Below, piece after piece: positions 23,561-34,785 of a stretch of 64,000 bases of DNA. The translations under genes and the position numbers were made by a program. The DNA is taken from contig CM041465.1 in the NCBI GenBank assembly GCA_023213395.1, forward strand, positions 94,619,741 to 94,683,740, in the 5' to 3' direction. The stretch's first letter is position 1. Each line of letters starts with the position of its first letter. The stretch is from Cycas panzhihuaensis. Its lineage: Eukaryota; Cycadophyta. The notes beneath the pieces were generated by a model. That model saw only the letters and a list, made by a program, of their open reading frames with translations. It made no database searches and was not told the DNA's origin.

Positions 23561-24634
23561 TCAGAGGAACTATTAACATTACTATAACCCTTAGAAATGT
23601 TAAAAAAGTAGGGGTAAAGTACTCATCCAAGGAGATAATTGAATATATGTAGCTCTTCCAAGAGTTATAAGATAAGACATTTTTGTAGGGGATTATACTA
23701 ACATGAAGGGCATAAGCCCCGAGATTATCACTCATAACCTTACAACTATTTCTAGAGCTAGGCTTCTAAGGCAAATATAATGCCCAATTCATCCTAAGCT
23801 CTTGATCACCATTAGAATGGAGATTGAGAAGCTCTATAATACATGCCTTATCACATCCATTGACTATCTTTGCTCAGTCTCTAATATTATCCTAGTGGTA
23901 GACAAAAATGAGAAAATTCATATTTGCATTAATTTTTAAGACAAAAGTAATACTTACCCTAAGGACAACTTCTCCCTTCCTTTTATCATTCAAATTATAG
24001 ATAGGACAATAGGGTTTAAAGGCATGTCCCTTATGGATGATTTTTCAGGGGATAATCAAATTTAGATCTTGCTTAAGGATCATGACAAGATGATTTTTAC
24101 AACTCCTTGGGGCATATTTGATTATATAGCAATGCCCTTTAGTTAAAAATATGTTAATGTCATGTATTGGTGGTCTATATATTTTATATTCCATGATTTC
24201 ATCAATAGAATTCTTAAGGTATTTATGGTTGACATACTTGGCCTATCATAAAAAAGGAGAGACCACAATACTGACCTCATAAAAATTTCTTGAGGTGTAG
24301 ACAATATCATGTTAGTTAGAACTTGCATAAGTGTATGTTCACTATTATAACAAGAAATCTTTTGGGATTTATCATGTCTTAAAAATACATCAATGTTGAC
24401 CTTGAAAAGGTGGGGGCAATCCTAGAGATCCGCCCATCCTAAACTCAAAAATAAATCAAATCCTTCCTTTGGTGACTTGGTTTCCTTTGGTATTTCTTAG
24501 TAAACTTTGCCATAAATGCCAAACCCTTGACAAACTTACTTAAAAAGAAGAGCCTATTTATCTAGGCATCATAAAAAAAAGCTACCTTTGATGAGCTTAA
24601 GTGGGGTTTAATTTCTTCTCTTATATTAGCCCCC
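23561..24634 (+). pseudogene. Element D reverse transcriptase and 5' half of RNase H
   Basis: Readable blocks in order: TINITITLRNVKKVGVKYSS near 23571, MEIEKLYNTCLITSIDYL near 23819, YPKDNFSLPFIIQIIDRTIG, MSLMDDFSGDNQI, FTTPWGIFDYIAMPF (about 24095-24140). These are the standard RT blocks of the Tat/Ogre branch. The YxDD region is not readable. RNase H begins with KKATFDELKWGLISSLILAP and is cut at 24634 by element E. The same frame continues at 63656. Confidence 0.8.
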
Positions 24635-25031
24635 TGTTACATAACTATATGTGGTTAGTAGAACTAGGCTACTAACACTCATGACTAAGTATTAGGAGGT
24701 TAAGTGCTAGTTATTAACTTTTATGTGTAGGCTATTAAATACACTAATGAAATGAAAAGTCATTTGGCTCATCAATAAGATTGTAGGGAAAAGACCCTCT
24801 TTTATTTATTTAAAGGCCACAAATTATAAAAGAAGATTTTTGTGTAATTATCTCCTCTTGAGAGAATTATACTTTGGTATTCTTTAGTTTTATTTTATGT
24901 TTATTTGGTACTCTTTGATGTACTTTATTTCTATAAATTAGTTTTTAATATCAATAGAACTGTTGCATTACTTGCATATTTTCCATTATAATTTCTATGT
25001 GTGAGTAAATAGTTGGGAAAGTCATATCTCA
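24635..25031 (+). repeat. 5' LTR of element E
   Basis: It begins TGTTACATAACTATATGTGG and ends ATCTCA, and pairs with 63260-63655. A TATA-like TATTTAAAGG lies at 24807-24816, with an equivalent CTATTTAAGG in the other LTR. The short LTR length fits several chromovirus lineages. Confidence 0.85.
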
Positions 25032-25033
25032 AG

Positions 25034-25046
25034 TGGTATTAGAGTC
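25034..25046 (+). other. Primer binding site of element E
   Basis: TGGTATTAGAGTC lies two bases after the LTR. It differs at one position from the initiator-Met site TGGTATCAGAGC used by many plant retrotransposons, by a C-to-T change. It fixes the element's orientation as plus. Confidence 0.85.
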
Positions 25047-26200
25047 AAGTTATTAGTCATCCATGACATAGAAAATAAGAGCAAGAGAAGAAGGGTTAGT
25101 AGAATGAGTAAAAATAAAGTGGGATTTTTTTTTTCCTTAGTAAAAATTTTAGAACTCTCTTTTATTTGTATTTTCTTTCTTGTGCTATTATCCTTTTGAA
25201 TTTTGTGATTAACTATAAGTGGGAAGTAAGACTCATGCCCTTCCCTAGCCCTAGTTATTAAGTAAAGACCCTATACTATGGGTCTTAGGCCAAACATATA
25301 TGGTTATATGCCCAGACATAAAGCAAAGTAGTTAACTCTACTTATACAATCCTTAAACAAAACCTAGCTATGGGATTGAGCTTCTACATACCTTTGGATA
25401 TATCAGAGGACCATTCTAGGTTCCCTTACCTTACTTGGCATAGGAAATTTACTCCTTATAAATGCCACATCATGGGTATCATAACTATGGCTACAAATTT
25501 TCTCCATACTTGGTGCCTTGAGAGATTGTGCTAAGCAATAATAATGACTAAAACATTTATTGAGAGGCTTATAAAACTAGGTACTCCTTGATTTGTAAGT
25601 CCTATGTTCTTCCTTATATAATCTAAAATCACTGAGACTATTGTACTTCTAACTATAAATTACTAAAATCGTTGGATATCTAAATATAGATTATTGATAG
25701 TACAATATATTTGAATACACATTGTTGAAACTGTAGTAATAGTACCACTTTAAATTATAGAAGTAGTGGTATAATTATAATATATCAGCACCATAATCTA
25801 AATTATAATAAGTAGTAATATAATCTAAATCATTCCTGTCCAAACCTTTAACTAAGTTTTGAATTTATCACCCAGTTAAGTCCAATATCTACCCTTTAGT
25901 CTACTATAGAAAAAAAAGAAAAAAAAAAAGAAAAAAGAAATAAAAAGAGTCTACATGGTCACTTCAATGAATACTTCTCTATTTTTTGCAAAGCCTACAC
26001 CATTAAACTCAAGACCTAGAAAAATAATCCATGACAAAAAAACTACCTTATTAATTCATACATCTTATTTCGATTAATGTGTTACACTAATCATTTTACA
26101 CTAGGTTAATTTCAACTATCCTTTTGATAAAAATTAATCTATAAGTACTTGTGGGCCCTATTGATAAGAAATTTTTATTTTAAAACTCACCTATACCATC
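25047..26200 (+). other. Element E leader and gag N-terminal region, unreadable
   Basis: This should hold the leader and start of gag. I can read no confident gag block; stops are dense. A purine run of A and G lies at about 25911-25950. A short tandem of TAAATTATA-like motifs lies around 25650-25830. Confidence 0.4.
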
Positions 26201-26267
26201 TCAATGAGTGTTTTATGCTCATTTTAGTTCACTAGTTGATTTTCTTATTTCTTTTTGCACCAATAGG

Positions 26268-26700
26268 TGCCCTCAAGGCACTTCGGCGGGGGAGTGGAGA
26301 GTAGGGCCTCAGCCCTCCATTTTACTCCCATATAAGGAAGAAGAAGAAAAAAAAAAAACTTTCAGCAGGAAGTGGAGAGTAGGGCCTCAGTCCTCCATTT
26401 TACTCCTATATATTAAAAAAAAAAAAAAATTGTGTGGCATTTTAGCACCTCCTCTGCATCAACAGATGGAATATCAAAGACGTAGCCCTCAGGGCACTTT
26501 GGCGGGGGAGTGGAGAGTAGGGCCTCAACCCTCCATTTTACTCCCATATAAGGAAGAAAAAAAAAAAAAAAAACTTTCGACGGGGAGTGGGGAGTAGGGC
26601 CTCAGTCCTCCATTTTACTCCTATATATTAAAAAAAAAAATTGCATGACATTTTAGTACCTACTTTGCATCAACGGATGGAGTATCAAAGACATATCAAC
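26268..26700. repeat. Two-level tandem repeat of hairpin-forming units
   Basis: A unit of about 220 bp occurs twice (about 26268-26489 and 26490-26700). Each holds two sub-copies of GGAGTGGAGAGTAGGGCCTC followed by (A/G)(G/A)(C/T)CCTCCATTTTACTCC and then an A-rich or TATATTAAAA run, so the order is a-b-a-b. Each sub-copy can fold, with GGGAGT pairing with ACTCCC and AGGGC with GCCCT around a CTCA loop. It is GC-richer than its surroundings. I do not recognise the family. An open frame across it only reflects the repetition. Confidence 0.8.
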
Positions 26701-28160
26701 GATTTCTTCGTGCACTGCAACAAGTATGATTTTCCTATTCACCACAAAGATAATCAGTGCTACCAAGAAAATACTGCCTATCGGCGCTCACAGACTGTTA
26801 ACAATCTGCACTAGTTAGGGTTAACAAGCTATAGATACATTGCCACTCCCTTCTACCCCCCCACCCCCCTCCCCCTCACATTCTTTTCCCTTAAGTTAAA
26901 ATCCCCATTTCTCTAAGCTATTTTATCTATTTATTCCCTAATTTGGTAAATCCCATTCTATCTTATTAATCCTATCTCTTATATCATTTTCTTTGTACTT
27001 GTATTCCTCTTCTTATAATTCCCTTCTACCTCCATAATAACTCCTCCCACTTAGGTAGAATATATTCTTGCATTAGAAAATCAGTTCTTGGACTTTAAAA
27101 AAGAGGTAAAGGTTGATATATCTTCTATTGCATCTAAGTTTTACATAATTGCAATACTAGACTAATGGCATAGATAACAATTCAATCATCATAATCAAAC
27201 TCTTAGCCTATAGACAACACTCCTCTACCATAACAGATGAGTAGCCATCCTGCATGATAATAATAATTTTACTATAAAATAAATATTCCTAACTTCAACC
27301 CAAATCTTAAGAGGGATGACACGCATAGCTAAATAAGTAAAATAGAATCTTACTTCTCTCTCAACCTAATGACTGAGGATGAATAACTAACATTTATATC
27401 GATTCATATAGAAGGTAGAGCACATAATTAGTTCTATTAGTAATAATAGGAATATCCAACAGTTAGGACATGGGAGCATTTCTCTACTTGTTTCTTTGAT
27501 AAGTATAAAGAAACCTAAAACTAATCATTCTTTAATTAGCTTATAAGATTAAAACAAGTGTCATTGGTTAAAGATTGTATTGATAAATTCTAAAATTTAT
27601 AGAATTATGTCATCTAAAGTTTAGATAAACAAATATGGGTTGATAATTATGTTATAGGTTTGAAAGAGTGCATCTAAATACACCTAAAAACTTTGAAATT
27701 ATCAAGTCTAAAGGATGTAATAAGAATGGCCAAGATAGTTGAAGTAAGATTTGTGATAGAAAGAACATCCTTTATTCAATAAGACTCTATATGACACTAA
27801 TGACCATGATAAGTTGAGTTTCCATGATAATGACCTCAAGCTAACAACTCATAAAGACCTACAATAGAGTGCCATTTGAAATAATCTTTGACTAAACTAT
27901 TCCAAGTTCCATTAGTAGAGACACCTAGACACATGAAAGCTAACCTTTGTATCCAATGCTCTAAAAAATGGACCCTTAAATATGGTTAAGTTTATAAGGT
28001 CAAGATAATGATATTCATAATTAATCCTAACTTGTCCCCTAAAAATAACTCTGATTCTAAACATGAATTTGATGAAGAACCTCCCTCAAAACCCTCCTTA
28101 ACTCTATAACTCAAAGTCTCCTTATTTGTTGTAGCCTCCTCTTCATGTCCCAAGCTATTA
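26701..28160 (+). pseudogene. Element E gag remnant with zinc-knuckle region
   Basis: Around 27055-27120 the translation reads VEYILALENQFLDFKKEVKV. Near 27670-27760 a segment with DVIRMAKIVEVRFV fits the AxxLAxxVE helix near the gag C-terminus of chromoviruses. Near 27940-27975, LCIQCSKKWTLKYG matches the CxxCxxKWTPxHxC zinc-knuckle start, with the later His and Cys lost. Acidic sequence (HEFDEEPPS) follows before protease, as in this family. A C-rich run (CCCCCCCACCCCCC) lies at 26857-26872. Many stops are present. Confidence 0.6.
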
Positions 28161-28303
28161 CATGTTTGAGGAATACTTAATAAAACACCTCTTACCATTT
28201 TGATTGACAATGGCATGTTAATGAACTTTATTAATATTTCTTTAGCTAGGCAATTAAATCTTTATATTATACCAAAAATTATATTTATATGTTTCTTGCT
28301 AGG
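28161..28303 (+). pseudogene. Element E protease, 5' part, cut by element B
   Basis: The plus strand reads TPLTILIDNGMLMNFINISL then ARQLNLYIIPKIIF. This is the aspartic protease start, where LIDSGSTHNFI is usual; the Ser after Asp is Asn and GST is changed. It is interrupted after CTAGG (28299-28303) by element B. The remainder resumes at 60092 with a block typical of the protease C-terminal half. Confidence 0.75.
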
Positions 28304-29467
28304 TGGAAGTATACCTCTACAGGTTACTATGGATAATAACTCCTAAGCTAGCACTATAACTACAACAAGGCCTAGAAACCTCGAAAAAGGGGAATAGATT
28401 ACCCTTAAAGGGTGTCCATGCATTAGAATGTAGGCTTGGGGATCTAAAAATAGTTCTATGACATTCCCTTCTTTCTGAGCACCTTCCTAGGTTCATTTAG
28501 GCAAAGATGCATTATTAGATTACCGAGCAGCCATAAATGGGCTCTCCTACTCTTAAGGTGAGTGAGGAAGGAGAAAAGGTCCTCCTTTTGAGGGAGGAGG
28601 TGAAAGGGTGATGGTTCCTTATAGAAAGGAAGCATTGAAGCAAGAGGAAGGAGTGATTATTGTTGGAAGTGCGTGAGGGTATATTTAGTTTATGTTTGGT
28701 TTCAGATATAATGGAAACAACTAGGTTTTATGGGATTTCTCCTTAGGTTGTGAGGAGATGGAAGATAGGTAGGTGTTTACTTGTTATAGGATAGGTTTAT
28801 TTCCAATTGACAATTATTGCAGTGTTTTATTAGTGTAATGTTTATGTTGCAAGCAAGAGATGCTGACTACTCTCCCTCACTCTTAATTCCTTTTCTTTCA
28901 AAAGGTTATTTAAGGGGTCGAGAGGGAAGAGTGAGAATGCAATGACTATTTACATGTAATTATTTCCTTTTTTCAATGCAACTAACAAGAAAGATTCAAT
29001 AATGTTTCCTATTAGTGCAAGAAAAGGATTAAGTACACTTTCCTTGCATCTTTTTAATATGCAACATGCACAGTCAAAGGAAAAGAAGAAATATGCAACA
29101 CTTCATTTCTAATACAAGATGAAAGGAGAAAAGGTGCTTAGTTAATATTATGCTTTTCCTCCCTTATTTGATATGCAAGTGTACAAAAGAAACAAAAAAA
29201 TATAATACTTTTCCTTTAATATATTTTGTTCAAAGGGGAAGAGGGGGATAAAGGAGTGAGGAGAGGAAAGGTTGGATGGAGTGCACATGGAAATGCATCA
29301 GTTGATGAAGCGACACATCCTCCTTATTAGTAACCTTGCCTTCCTTATCGTAGTGGGTGTCATAGGTGAAGCTTGAGAGGGGATTCCTTACCTTCCCCAA
29401 AATGCTTTAAAGCAAAGAAAAATAGAATTAAAAAATGAAATAATGAAACTAAAAGAAGGTAAGTGAG

Positions 29468-29470
<3 letters not shown>

Positions 29471-29534
<64 letters not shown>
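29471..29534 (+). repeat. (AG)n microsatellite, 64 bp
   Basis: An uninterrupted AG dinucleotide run lies within the LTR segment that is unique to the 3' LTR of element B. Confidence 0.95.
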
Positions 29535-29537
<3 letters not shown>

Positions 29538-29894
29538 TACCTCTTTACTATGATGTCACCTCACTTTCATGGAAAGGAAACTATTCTTATGCTATGGTAA
29601 GTACATATAAACCCTTTCAAGTAACAAGCATATACATATATGTGTACATATAACTATGTATATGTGTTCTACCTTAGTGAGAATAAAAATTTACTTCTTT
29701 ATAATAAAAAGAAAGTAATGAAAATTAGTGTATTATTCTCCTTACATACATTAATGTTCTTATGCAACCATGAAAGGGAAAAGGGGTGTTAAGAGAAAGA
29801 GGAGATGATAACCTCAAGTAGCTAGGTACTGCATAGGTGAGTTGGATAGAAAAAAGTAGTTTAGACAAAACAAGTGTACGGGTTTGTGAAGGGT

Positions 29895-29987
29895 GCAAAT
29901 ATTGCTAAAAAGCTGCAAATCTTGCAAAAGACACAAATATTACAAAAGCTATAAATATTACAAAAAACTGTAAATATTGAAAAAATC
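29895..29987. repeat. 18-bp tandem repeat in the 3' LTR of element B
   Basis: Four to five units of about 18 bp of the form CAAATATTACAAAAGCTA. The array is conserved in the other LTR at 58636-58728, so it was present before insertion. Confidence 0.8.
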
Positions 29988-31213
29988 ACACCCTATAGGA
30001 CACACTAGCATATGTAGTGGGTATGGTAAGAAAACAATAAGAAGCGGGGGTTGCCCTAGAGGAAGTGGCATTAGGAGTCAGAACTCTAGCCATTTGTCCT
30101 TCCTTTGCCTTCTCAAGGATAGCTTAAGACCCATCCTACCATCGGCAAATGGGAACCCTAGGATGAGATAATGATACCAAGAAGAGACGAGAGGGTTTGC
30201 CCATCCTTGCTTAGCAAAATGAAGTAAGATGCATACCAAAACATGTGCTAGGAGGTGCAACAAAATGAAGTAAGAAGTATTCAAAGGAAAACAATGAAGG
30301 AAAGCATGTTTCCAACTACAAAAGTCCACATAAGTTTGGAGTTACCTTGTAATCAAGAGGAATAATGATCAAAACCCAACTTTACTTGTGAAGTTGGCCC
30401 CTTTTGAGAATAGAAGAGCCTTGAATCTATGAGAAATCTATTGTTGATTTCTTGTTGAGCTTGAGAAGAGAGTAACCTCACTTAAAAATCCTTAATTCAA
30501 ACCTATAAGCTAGGGTTTTTGACTTATTGAACTTTGGATAGAAGAAGAAAAGACATGAAACAAGAGGAGAGCTATTTCTGATGGTGGTTTCTTATAAAAT
30601 GAGTTTAAAATTAGGTTTTTATATTCGAATTAGGGATTCAGGGGCATTAGGTTTCAATTTAGGCAGGAAAGACCCCTCATCCATATGTCAAATTTATGAT
30701 AAATGCAAATTTGATCATTTTTTGGCCATAACAATTAATGGATAGTTGCCCTAAGGGAAAGTTTGTGGTACCGTGAAGTTTGAAGTAGTGCAAAGAAATA
30801 TAAAAGAAAAATAAAAAAAATAACCAAAGCCAATATAAAGAAAATTAGGCCTAAGAGTATAGAGATAGAAATTTGAGGGGTGGTAAGGCCTTTTAGGGGC
30901 TTTAGGCAGTGGTTGGGCTTCCAAATGCATGAAATGGTGAAAGCCAAATATCAACATTGATGTAAAAAGACTTTGATGAGCAAGCAAGTTAGAACCCAAC
31001 CTGATGAGTCATATGACAAACTTGAAATAAGTCAAGATGGGCTACGGAGACCCGCAAGTACCTACAAACTCTAAAGAGGTGCTTCTATGAGCTACATGCT
31101 ACCATAAAACCATGTCATCACACCATAAAAGTAGATAGGGTAAGAGATAAGAATGTATACCTATGCTTACCTCAGAGATGCCACTCCTGCCTATTCTTGG
31201 TGGCTAGGAAACA

Positions 31214-31225
31214 CTACCCCCTTGG
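31214..31225 (-). other. Polypurine tract of element B
   Basis: CTACCCCCTTGG follows the LTR end; on the element strand it reads CCAAGGGGGTAG followed by TGTTTCC. It is nearly identical to that of element A. Confidence 0.85.
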
Positions 31226-32094
31226 TCACAAAACCTAATAACTCGAGGGCATCTAATGATGGTAAATGTTGTTAACACAAAACAAGTTAGTAACATCTGC
31301 CTATGCTTGTATGTTGTCATCCAAGGTAAATAATGAATTTCATGATAGATCACATGCATAGGGATGTACATTTAGAGGAGGATAGGGGGATGTGACCTAC
31401 CTCATCCTCGGGGTACAGAGCCTTAGACCCTAAATACATGTGAAGTAGGGATGAAGTGGCATGGAGGTTGCCTATACTTCACCCAAGAGTGTAGTATAAA
31501 GGAAGGAGGGATGGGGGCATGACTTGCCTCATCCTGGCCTGCACATGTAATGCAAATACTATATAAAATATGAACAAAGCTAAAAGATATACAAATACAA
31601 GCTAAAAATATACAAATATGAAGTGCAAGTATGCAAAGGCTCATGCCACACATGGTACAATAATGAAGTGAGGAAATAAACCTATGGTTACCATAGTCTA
31701 ACCTTGTTAGTAGCCAGCTTTTGGAGGTGCTAATAAGACTAGTTAATAATGTAGGTCTCTTAAAGAGAAGAGGGCCAGCCTATGGACTTGATGAGAAATC
31801 ACTTGGAGAAGGGAGACAATGCTTTAAGATATGGAAAACAAGGCTGTTAGCCTTGGTATTCTAGTCTCAAGGGATATATCAGATATCCACAGAGGAAAAG
31901 AGGGATAATAATGACCCAGTAGTCAAGGTGAGGGACCTCAATCGTTGGCAATGAACTTGGTAAACCTAGATTAGTTGTGACATAATGGTCTGAGAGTCAC
32001 AATGGAGGATAACAGGGCTATGGTAGAAGCAAAGTGTGTCGATGAGGGCTTCAATAATGGTTATGTATTCAACTTTGTTATTCATAGCCTTAGG
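31226..32094. other. Non-coding 3' region of element B
   Basis: No coding similarity. A roughly 125-bp imperfect duplication carries GGGGGATGTGACCTACCTC (31388) and GGGGGCATGACTTGCCTC (31513), a weaker counterpart of the 3' tandem arrays of element A. The last five bases (TTAGG, 32090-32094) are the target duplication of element C. Confidence 0.55.
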
Positions 32095-32348
32095 TGATCC
32101 AGGAGGATCTACCATATGTTTACAGGATGCAGAAAATGCTAGGCATTAGCATAACTAAAAGAGATATGGCCAAATGGTATCAAAATTCTATGAAATTTTG
32201 TTGAAAGGGATAAGAGACATCCCACTAGATGTGTACAAAAGGTGGGGTTCAGAAAATATCATTTGATTAGAGTTCAAGCCTTGTCTTTGCATAAAAATTA
32301 ATCCCACAGCTAGCAGAAAAAAATAAAAAATATATATTATAATCATAT

Positions 32349-32705
32349 GAATATAAACATAGCCAAATGACATCCAAATGAGCTAAAATTTTGAGGAAGT
32401 GGATGAAACATACATTCATATATGTGTACCAAATTTTAGATAAATTGGAGTCCGTTAAGGTTAGTTACAAACCGCAACTTTTAAGAATTACATGAAGGCC
32501 ACTTGGACAGTAGAAAAATAGCAAATACATATTATTATTAAATGAATAAAAATGTAGACAAATGACATCCAAATGAGCTAAAAATTTGAGGAAGCTGAGG
32601 GGACATGCGTTTCTATATGTGTACCAAATTTGAGCTAAATTGGAGTATAGTAAGATCTGTTACAAGCTAGAACTTTTTAAGAATTATATGAAGGCCACTT
32701 GGACA
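32349..32705 (+). repeat. Tandem duplication of about 196 bp inside the LTR of element C
   Basis: Unit 1 (32349-32543) and unit 2 (32544-32705) share CAAATGACATCCAAATGAGC, ATATGTGTACCAAATTT and GAAGGCCACTTGGACA at a constant offset of 195-196 bp. The 3' LTR has the same duplication, so it predates the insertion. Position upstream of the TATA box puts it in U3, where enhancer duplications occur in other retroelements. Confidence 0.85.
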
Positions 32706-32777
32706 ACATGCATTCTGGTGGTTAGTGGTTATACTTGCATGATTGCCACTTGTTAAACATGTAATTCAGGTTTCTTT

Positions 32778-32785
32778 CTATAAAT
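32778..32785 (+). promoter_or_regulatory. TATA box in the 5' LTR of element C
   Basis: CTATAAAT is conserved in both LTRs (38455-38462 in the other). The AATAAA signal 190 bp downstream (32968-32973) fits a short R region between them. Confidence 0.7.
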
Positions 32786-33155
32786 TGAGCCCTTCTAAAG
32801 GTTGGAGAGGGTGGTTCTTGGAGACTTGACTTGGGAAGCATCCTTGGAGAGGCATTTGGAGGGTTGGAGTCCCCCTTATGGTATAATTGTAACATTTATT
32901 CCCTTGTAATTTTACCATTCTTTTGCTAGTTGATTTCTCCACCATTAAATGGAGATTTTTATGGTTTAATAAAAGTATTATTCCTCATACTTTTGGATCA
33001 ATTCAAAGAATAAATTATTTGGTGTAGAATTTTCCTTTCATGGGCTCATTGTTGTTTTGATGTTATTGAGATTTCTACACTAACTCCTAGGATCTCAAGG
33101 AGAAAAGGTTGATAATTGACTTCTTCACCAACTAAGCTCTTTTGGGATCATATTT

Positions 33156-33167
33156 TGATATCAGAGC
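33156..33167 (+). other. Primer binding site of element C
   Basis: TGATATCAGAGC lies five bases after the LTR and differs at one base from the initiator-Met site TGGTATCAGAGC. Confidence 0.85.
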
Positions 33168-33283
33168 CTCTGATATTTGTTGTAGGGACTTGAATGGTAT
33201 AAACAAGGAAAGGATACAAAGAGAAAGGTGAAGACTTTCTTGTGTTACAATCACTAAGAAGACAAAGAAAGAATCTAAGCACC

Positions 33284-34204
33284 ATGGTTGAAAAAGAAGA
33301 TGGAGAAATTAGATTTGAAAGGCTTGAGAAGAACGTCGAAGCCTTGATGCAAATGATGACCCACCTTCTACCTCTAGTCAAAGGAAAAGGCAAAGAGAAG
33401 GAATTTGAAGGAGGATCCACATATGACCATGACCATGAAGAGGAAGAGGAGGAGACCTTAAAGCACTCTTTTGAAGAAAGCAAGGGTACTTCATCTCATC
33501 AACCCTTCAAGGTGGAGGCAAAGTTGGATATTCCAACTTATGATGGAGAGGTAAATGCTGAAAAGTTAGACCATTGGTTGGATCAACTTGAAACCTACTT
33601 CACAATCTATGCTTATAGTAATGCTCAAAAGCTTTCATTTGCTAGGCTCAAGTTGTGTAAACATGCATTGACATGGTGGAATGCATATTTGAAAACTCAT
33701 GATGTATCTTCTTTTTCATGGAGGGATTTTAAGAAAATAATAAAGAAGCAATTCTACCCCATAGGTCATGAGGAAGACCAATGGGTCACTTGGCAATATT
33801 TACACCAAGGGAGAGGTGTAAGTGTCCAAGACTATACTTCTTTATTTTTTAGGCATGGCATGCTACTTGGTATTAATATGGATGAATATGTCACTCTTAT
33901 GAAATTCATTGGAGAATTAAATGAATACATAAGGAAGGAACTAAGACTTTTTAAGGTTCAATCCATTGGAGAAGCAAGTAGGATGGCTATGGCAATAGAA
34001 AGTAAAAGCAAGAAATCTACATTCATGTCTAAAGATTCTACTTTTACTTCTAATAAGTATGAAAAGAATCCTAAATTGCACTCATCAAAAAGGCAAGAAG
34101 GAAAGAAGAAAAGAACTAATTTTGTTAAAAGTTCTAACTATTGTGAGCATTGTGATATTAGTGGTCATATTACAGCAAAGTGTTGGAAGTTGCATCGGAA
34201 CTAA
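33284..34204 (+). CDS. gag: Gag protein of element C (open frame)
   Basis: Gag binds and packages the element RNA into particles. The frame is open for 306 residues from ATG 33284 (context AGCACCATGG); an in-frame ATG at 33242 is also possible but lies in the leader. In order: an acidic and Lys-rich N-terminus with a short coiled-coil-like LEKNVEALMQMM; a gag core beginning KLDIPTYDGEVNAEKLDHWL then LETYF and LTWWNAYL; FYPIGHEEDQWVTWQYL; and a CCHC zinc knuckle CEHCDISGHITAKC close to the end. The stop comes just after the knuckle, and protease follows in another frame through an apparent one-base loss near 34195. Length and layout fit Ty3/gypsy gag. Confidence 0.9.
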   Translation: MVEKEDGEIRFERLEKNVEALMQMMTHLLPLVKGKGKEKEFEGGSTYDHDHEEEEEETLKHSFEESKGTSSHQPFKVEAKLDIPTYDGEVNAEKLDHWLDQLETYFTIYAYSNAQKLSFARLKLCKHALTWWNAYLKTHDVSSFSWRDFKKIIKKQFYPIGHEEDQWVTWQYLHQGRGVSVQDYTSLFFRHGMLLGINMDEYVTLMKFIGELNEYIRKELRLFKVQSIGEASRMAMAIESKSKKSTFMSKDSTFTSNKYEKNPKLHSSKRQEGKKKRTNFVKSSNYCEHCDISGHITAKCWKLHRN

Positions 34205-34785
34205 AAGCGAAGCATATCACGGATATGGAATTAAGAAAGAAGAAAAAAGGGAAAGCACTACTTTCTGAGGTGGAGATTCAAAGTGAAGGAGAAGAAGAGA
34301 AGGTCACTCTACTTACAAATTATGAAGATGATGCTACAAGGGAGGAACTATTTCACTTGAAGCTTCAAGTGGGAAATAGTATGATTGGTGCCATTATAGA
34401 TCTGGGAAGCCAAACGAATTTGATCTTAGAAAGTTTGGTAAAGAGCATTGGTTTGGTAACTACTCCTCACCCTCATCCATATCCTCTTGGTTGGATCCAT
34501 AAAGATGTGGAAATGCAAATATTAAAGCAATGTACGCTTAAATTTTCCATCACTAATGATTTTGTTGATGAGGTAATATGTGATGTGGTGCCACTGGATG
34601 TATGCCATGTTGTGCTTGGAAGTCCCTACTTGTGGGATCGAGATGCACTCTTCTATCGAAGGGAGAGAAAGTATCGATTGATAAAGGATAACAAGGGCTT
34701 CATCATAAAGGCCACAAAGAAGCACTTGGATAAAATAACATTAATTTCACTACTCAAGCAAAAGGATGATCAATGCATGTGGTAA
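34205..34785 (+). pseudogene. Element C protease
   Basis: An aspartic protease for polyprotein cutting. The open stretch runs from the end of gag in a shifted frame to 34785. The active site reads AIIDLGSQTNLI (Asp codon at 34399), with Leu where Ser or Thr of D(S/T)G is expected, so activity is doubtful. The C-terminal block VVLGSPYLWDRDALFYRRER is typical of this family. The frame stops before RT; the stretch 34786-34880 is frame-disrupted. Confidence 0.8.

Larger units (their letters stand above)
28304..31213 (-). repeat. 3' LTR of element B
   Basis: It starts TGGAAGTATACC and ends GGAAACA on the plus strand (TGTTTCC on the element strand, as in element A). It is 2910 bp against 2449 bp for the other LTR. 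The main difference is a segment at about 29070-29725, containing a GA repeat, that is absent from the 5' LTR. A four-to-five-copy 18-bp array is at 29895-29987. Confidence 0.9.
32095..33150 (+). repeat. 5' LTR of element C
   Basis: It begins TGATCCAGGAGG and ends GGGATCA, giving short terminal inverted repeats (TGATCC and GGATCA). It holds a tandem duplication of about 196 bp, a TATA box (CTATAAAT at 32778-32785) and an AATAAA polyadenylation signal at 32968-32973. Confidence 0.95.

Noticed and set aside
26208-26597. A 129-codon plus-strand open frame
   Set aside because: It covers the duplicated hairpin repeat; its protein repeats the same block and has no other support.
30078-31000. Overlapping open frames in the B LTR (also near 58792-59070)
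   Set aside because: They occur in both LTRs but are not kept in frame by any recognisable pattern and resemble no LTR-encoded protein.
33148-33483. A minus-strand open frame of 111 codons, Ser-rich
   Set aside because: It is the reverse complement of the acidic, Lys-rich start of the gag of element C.
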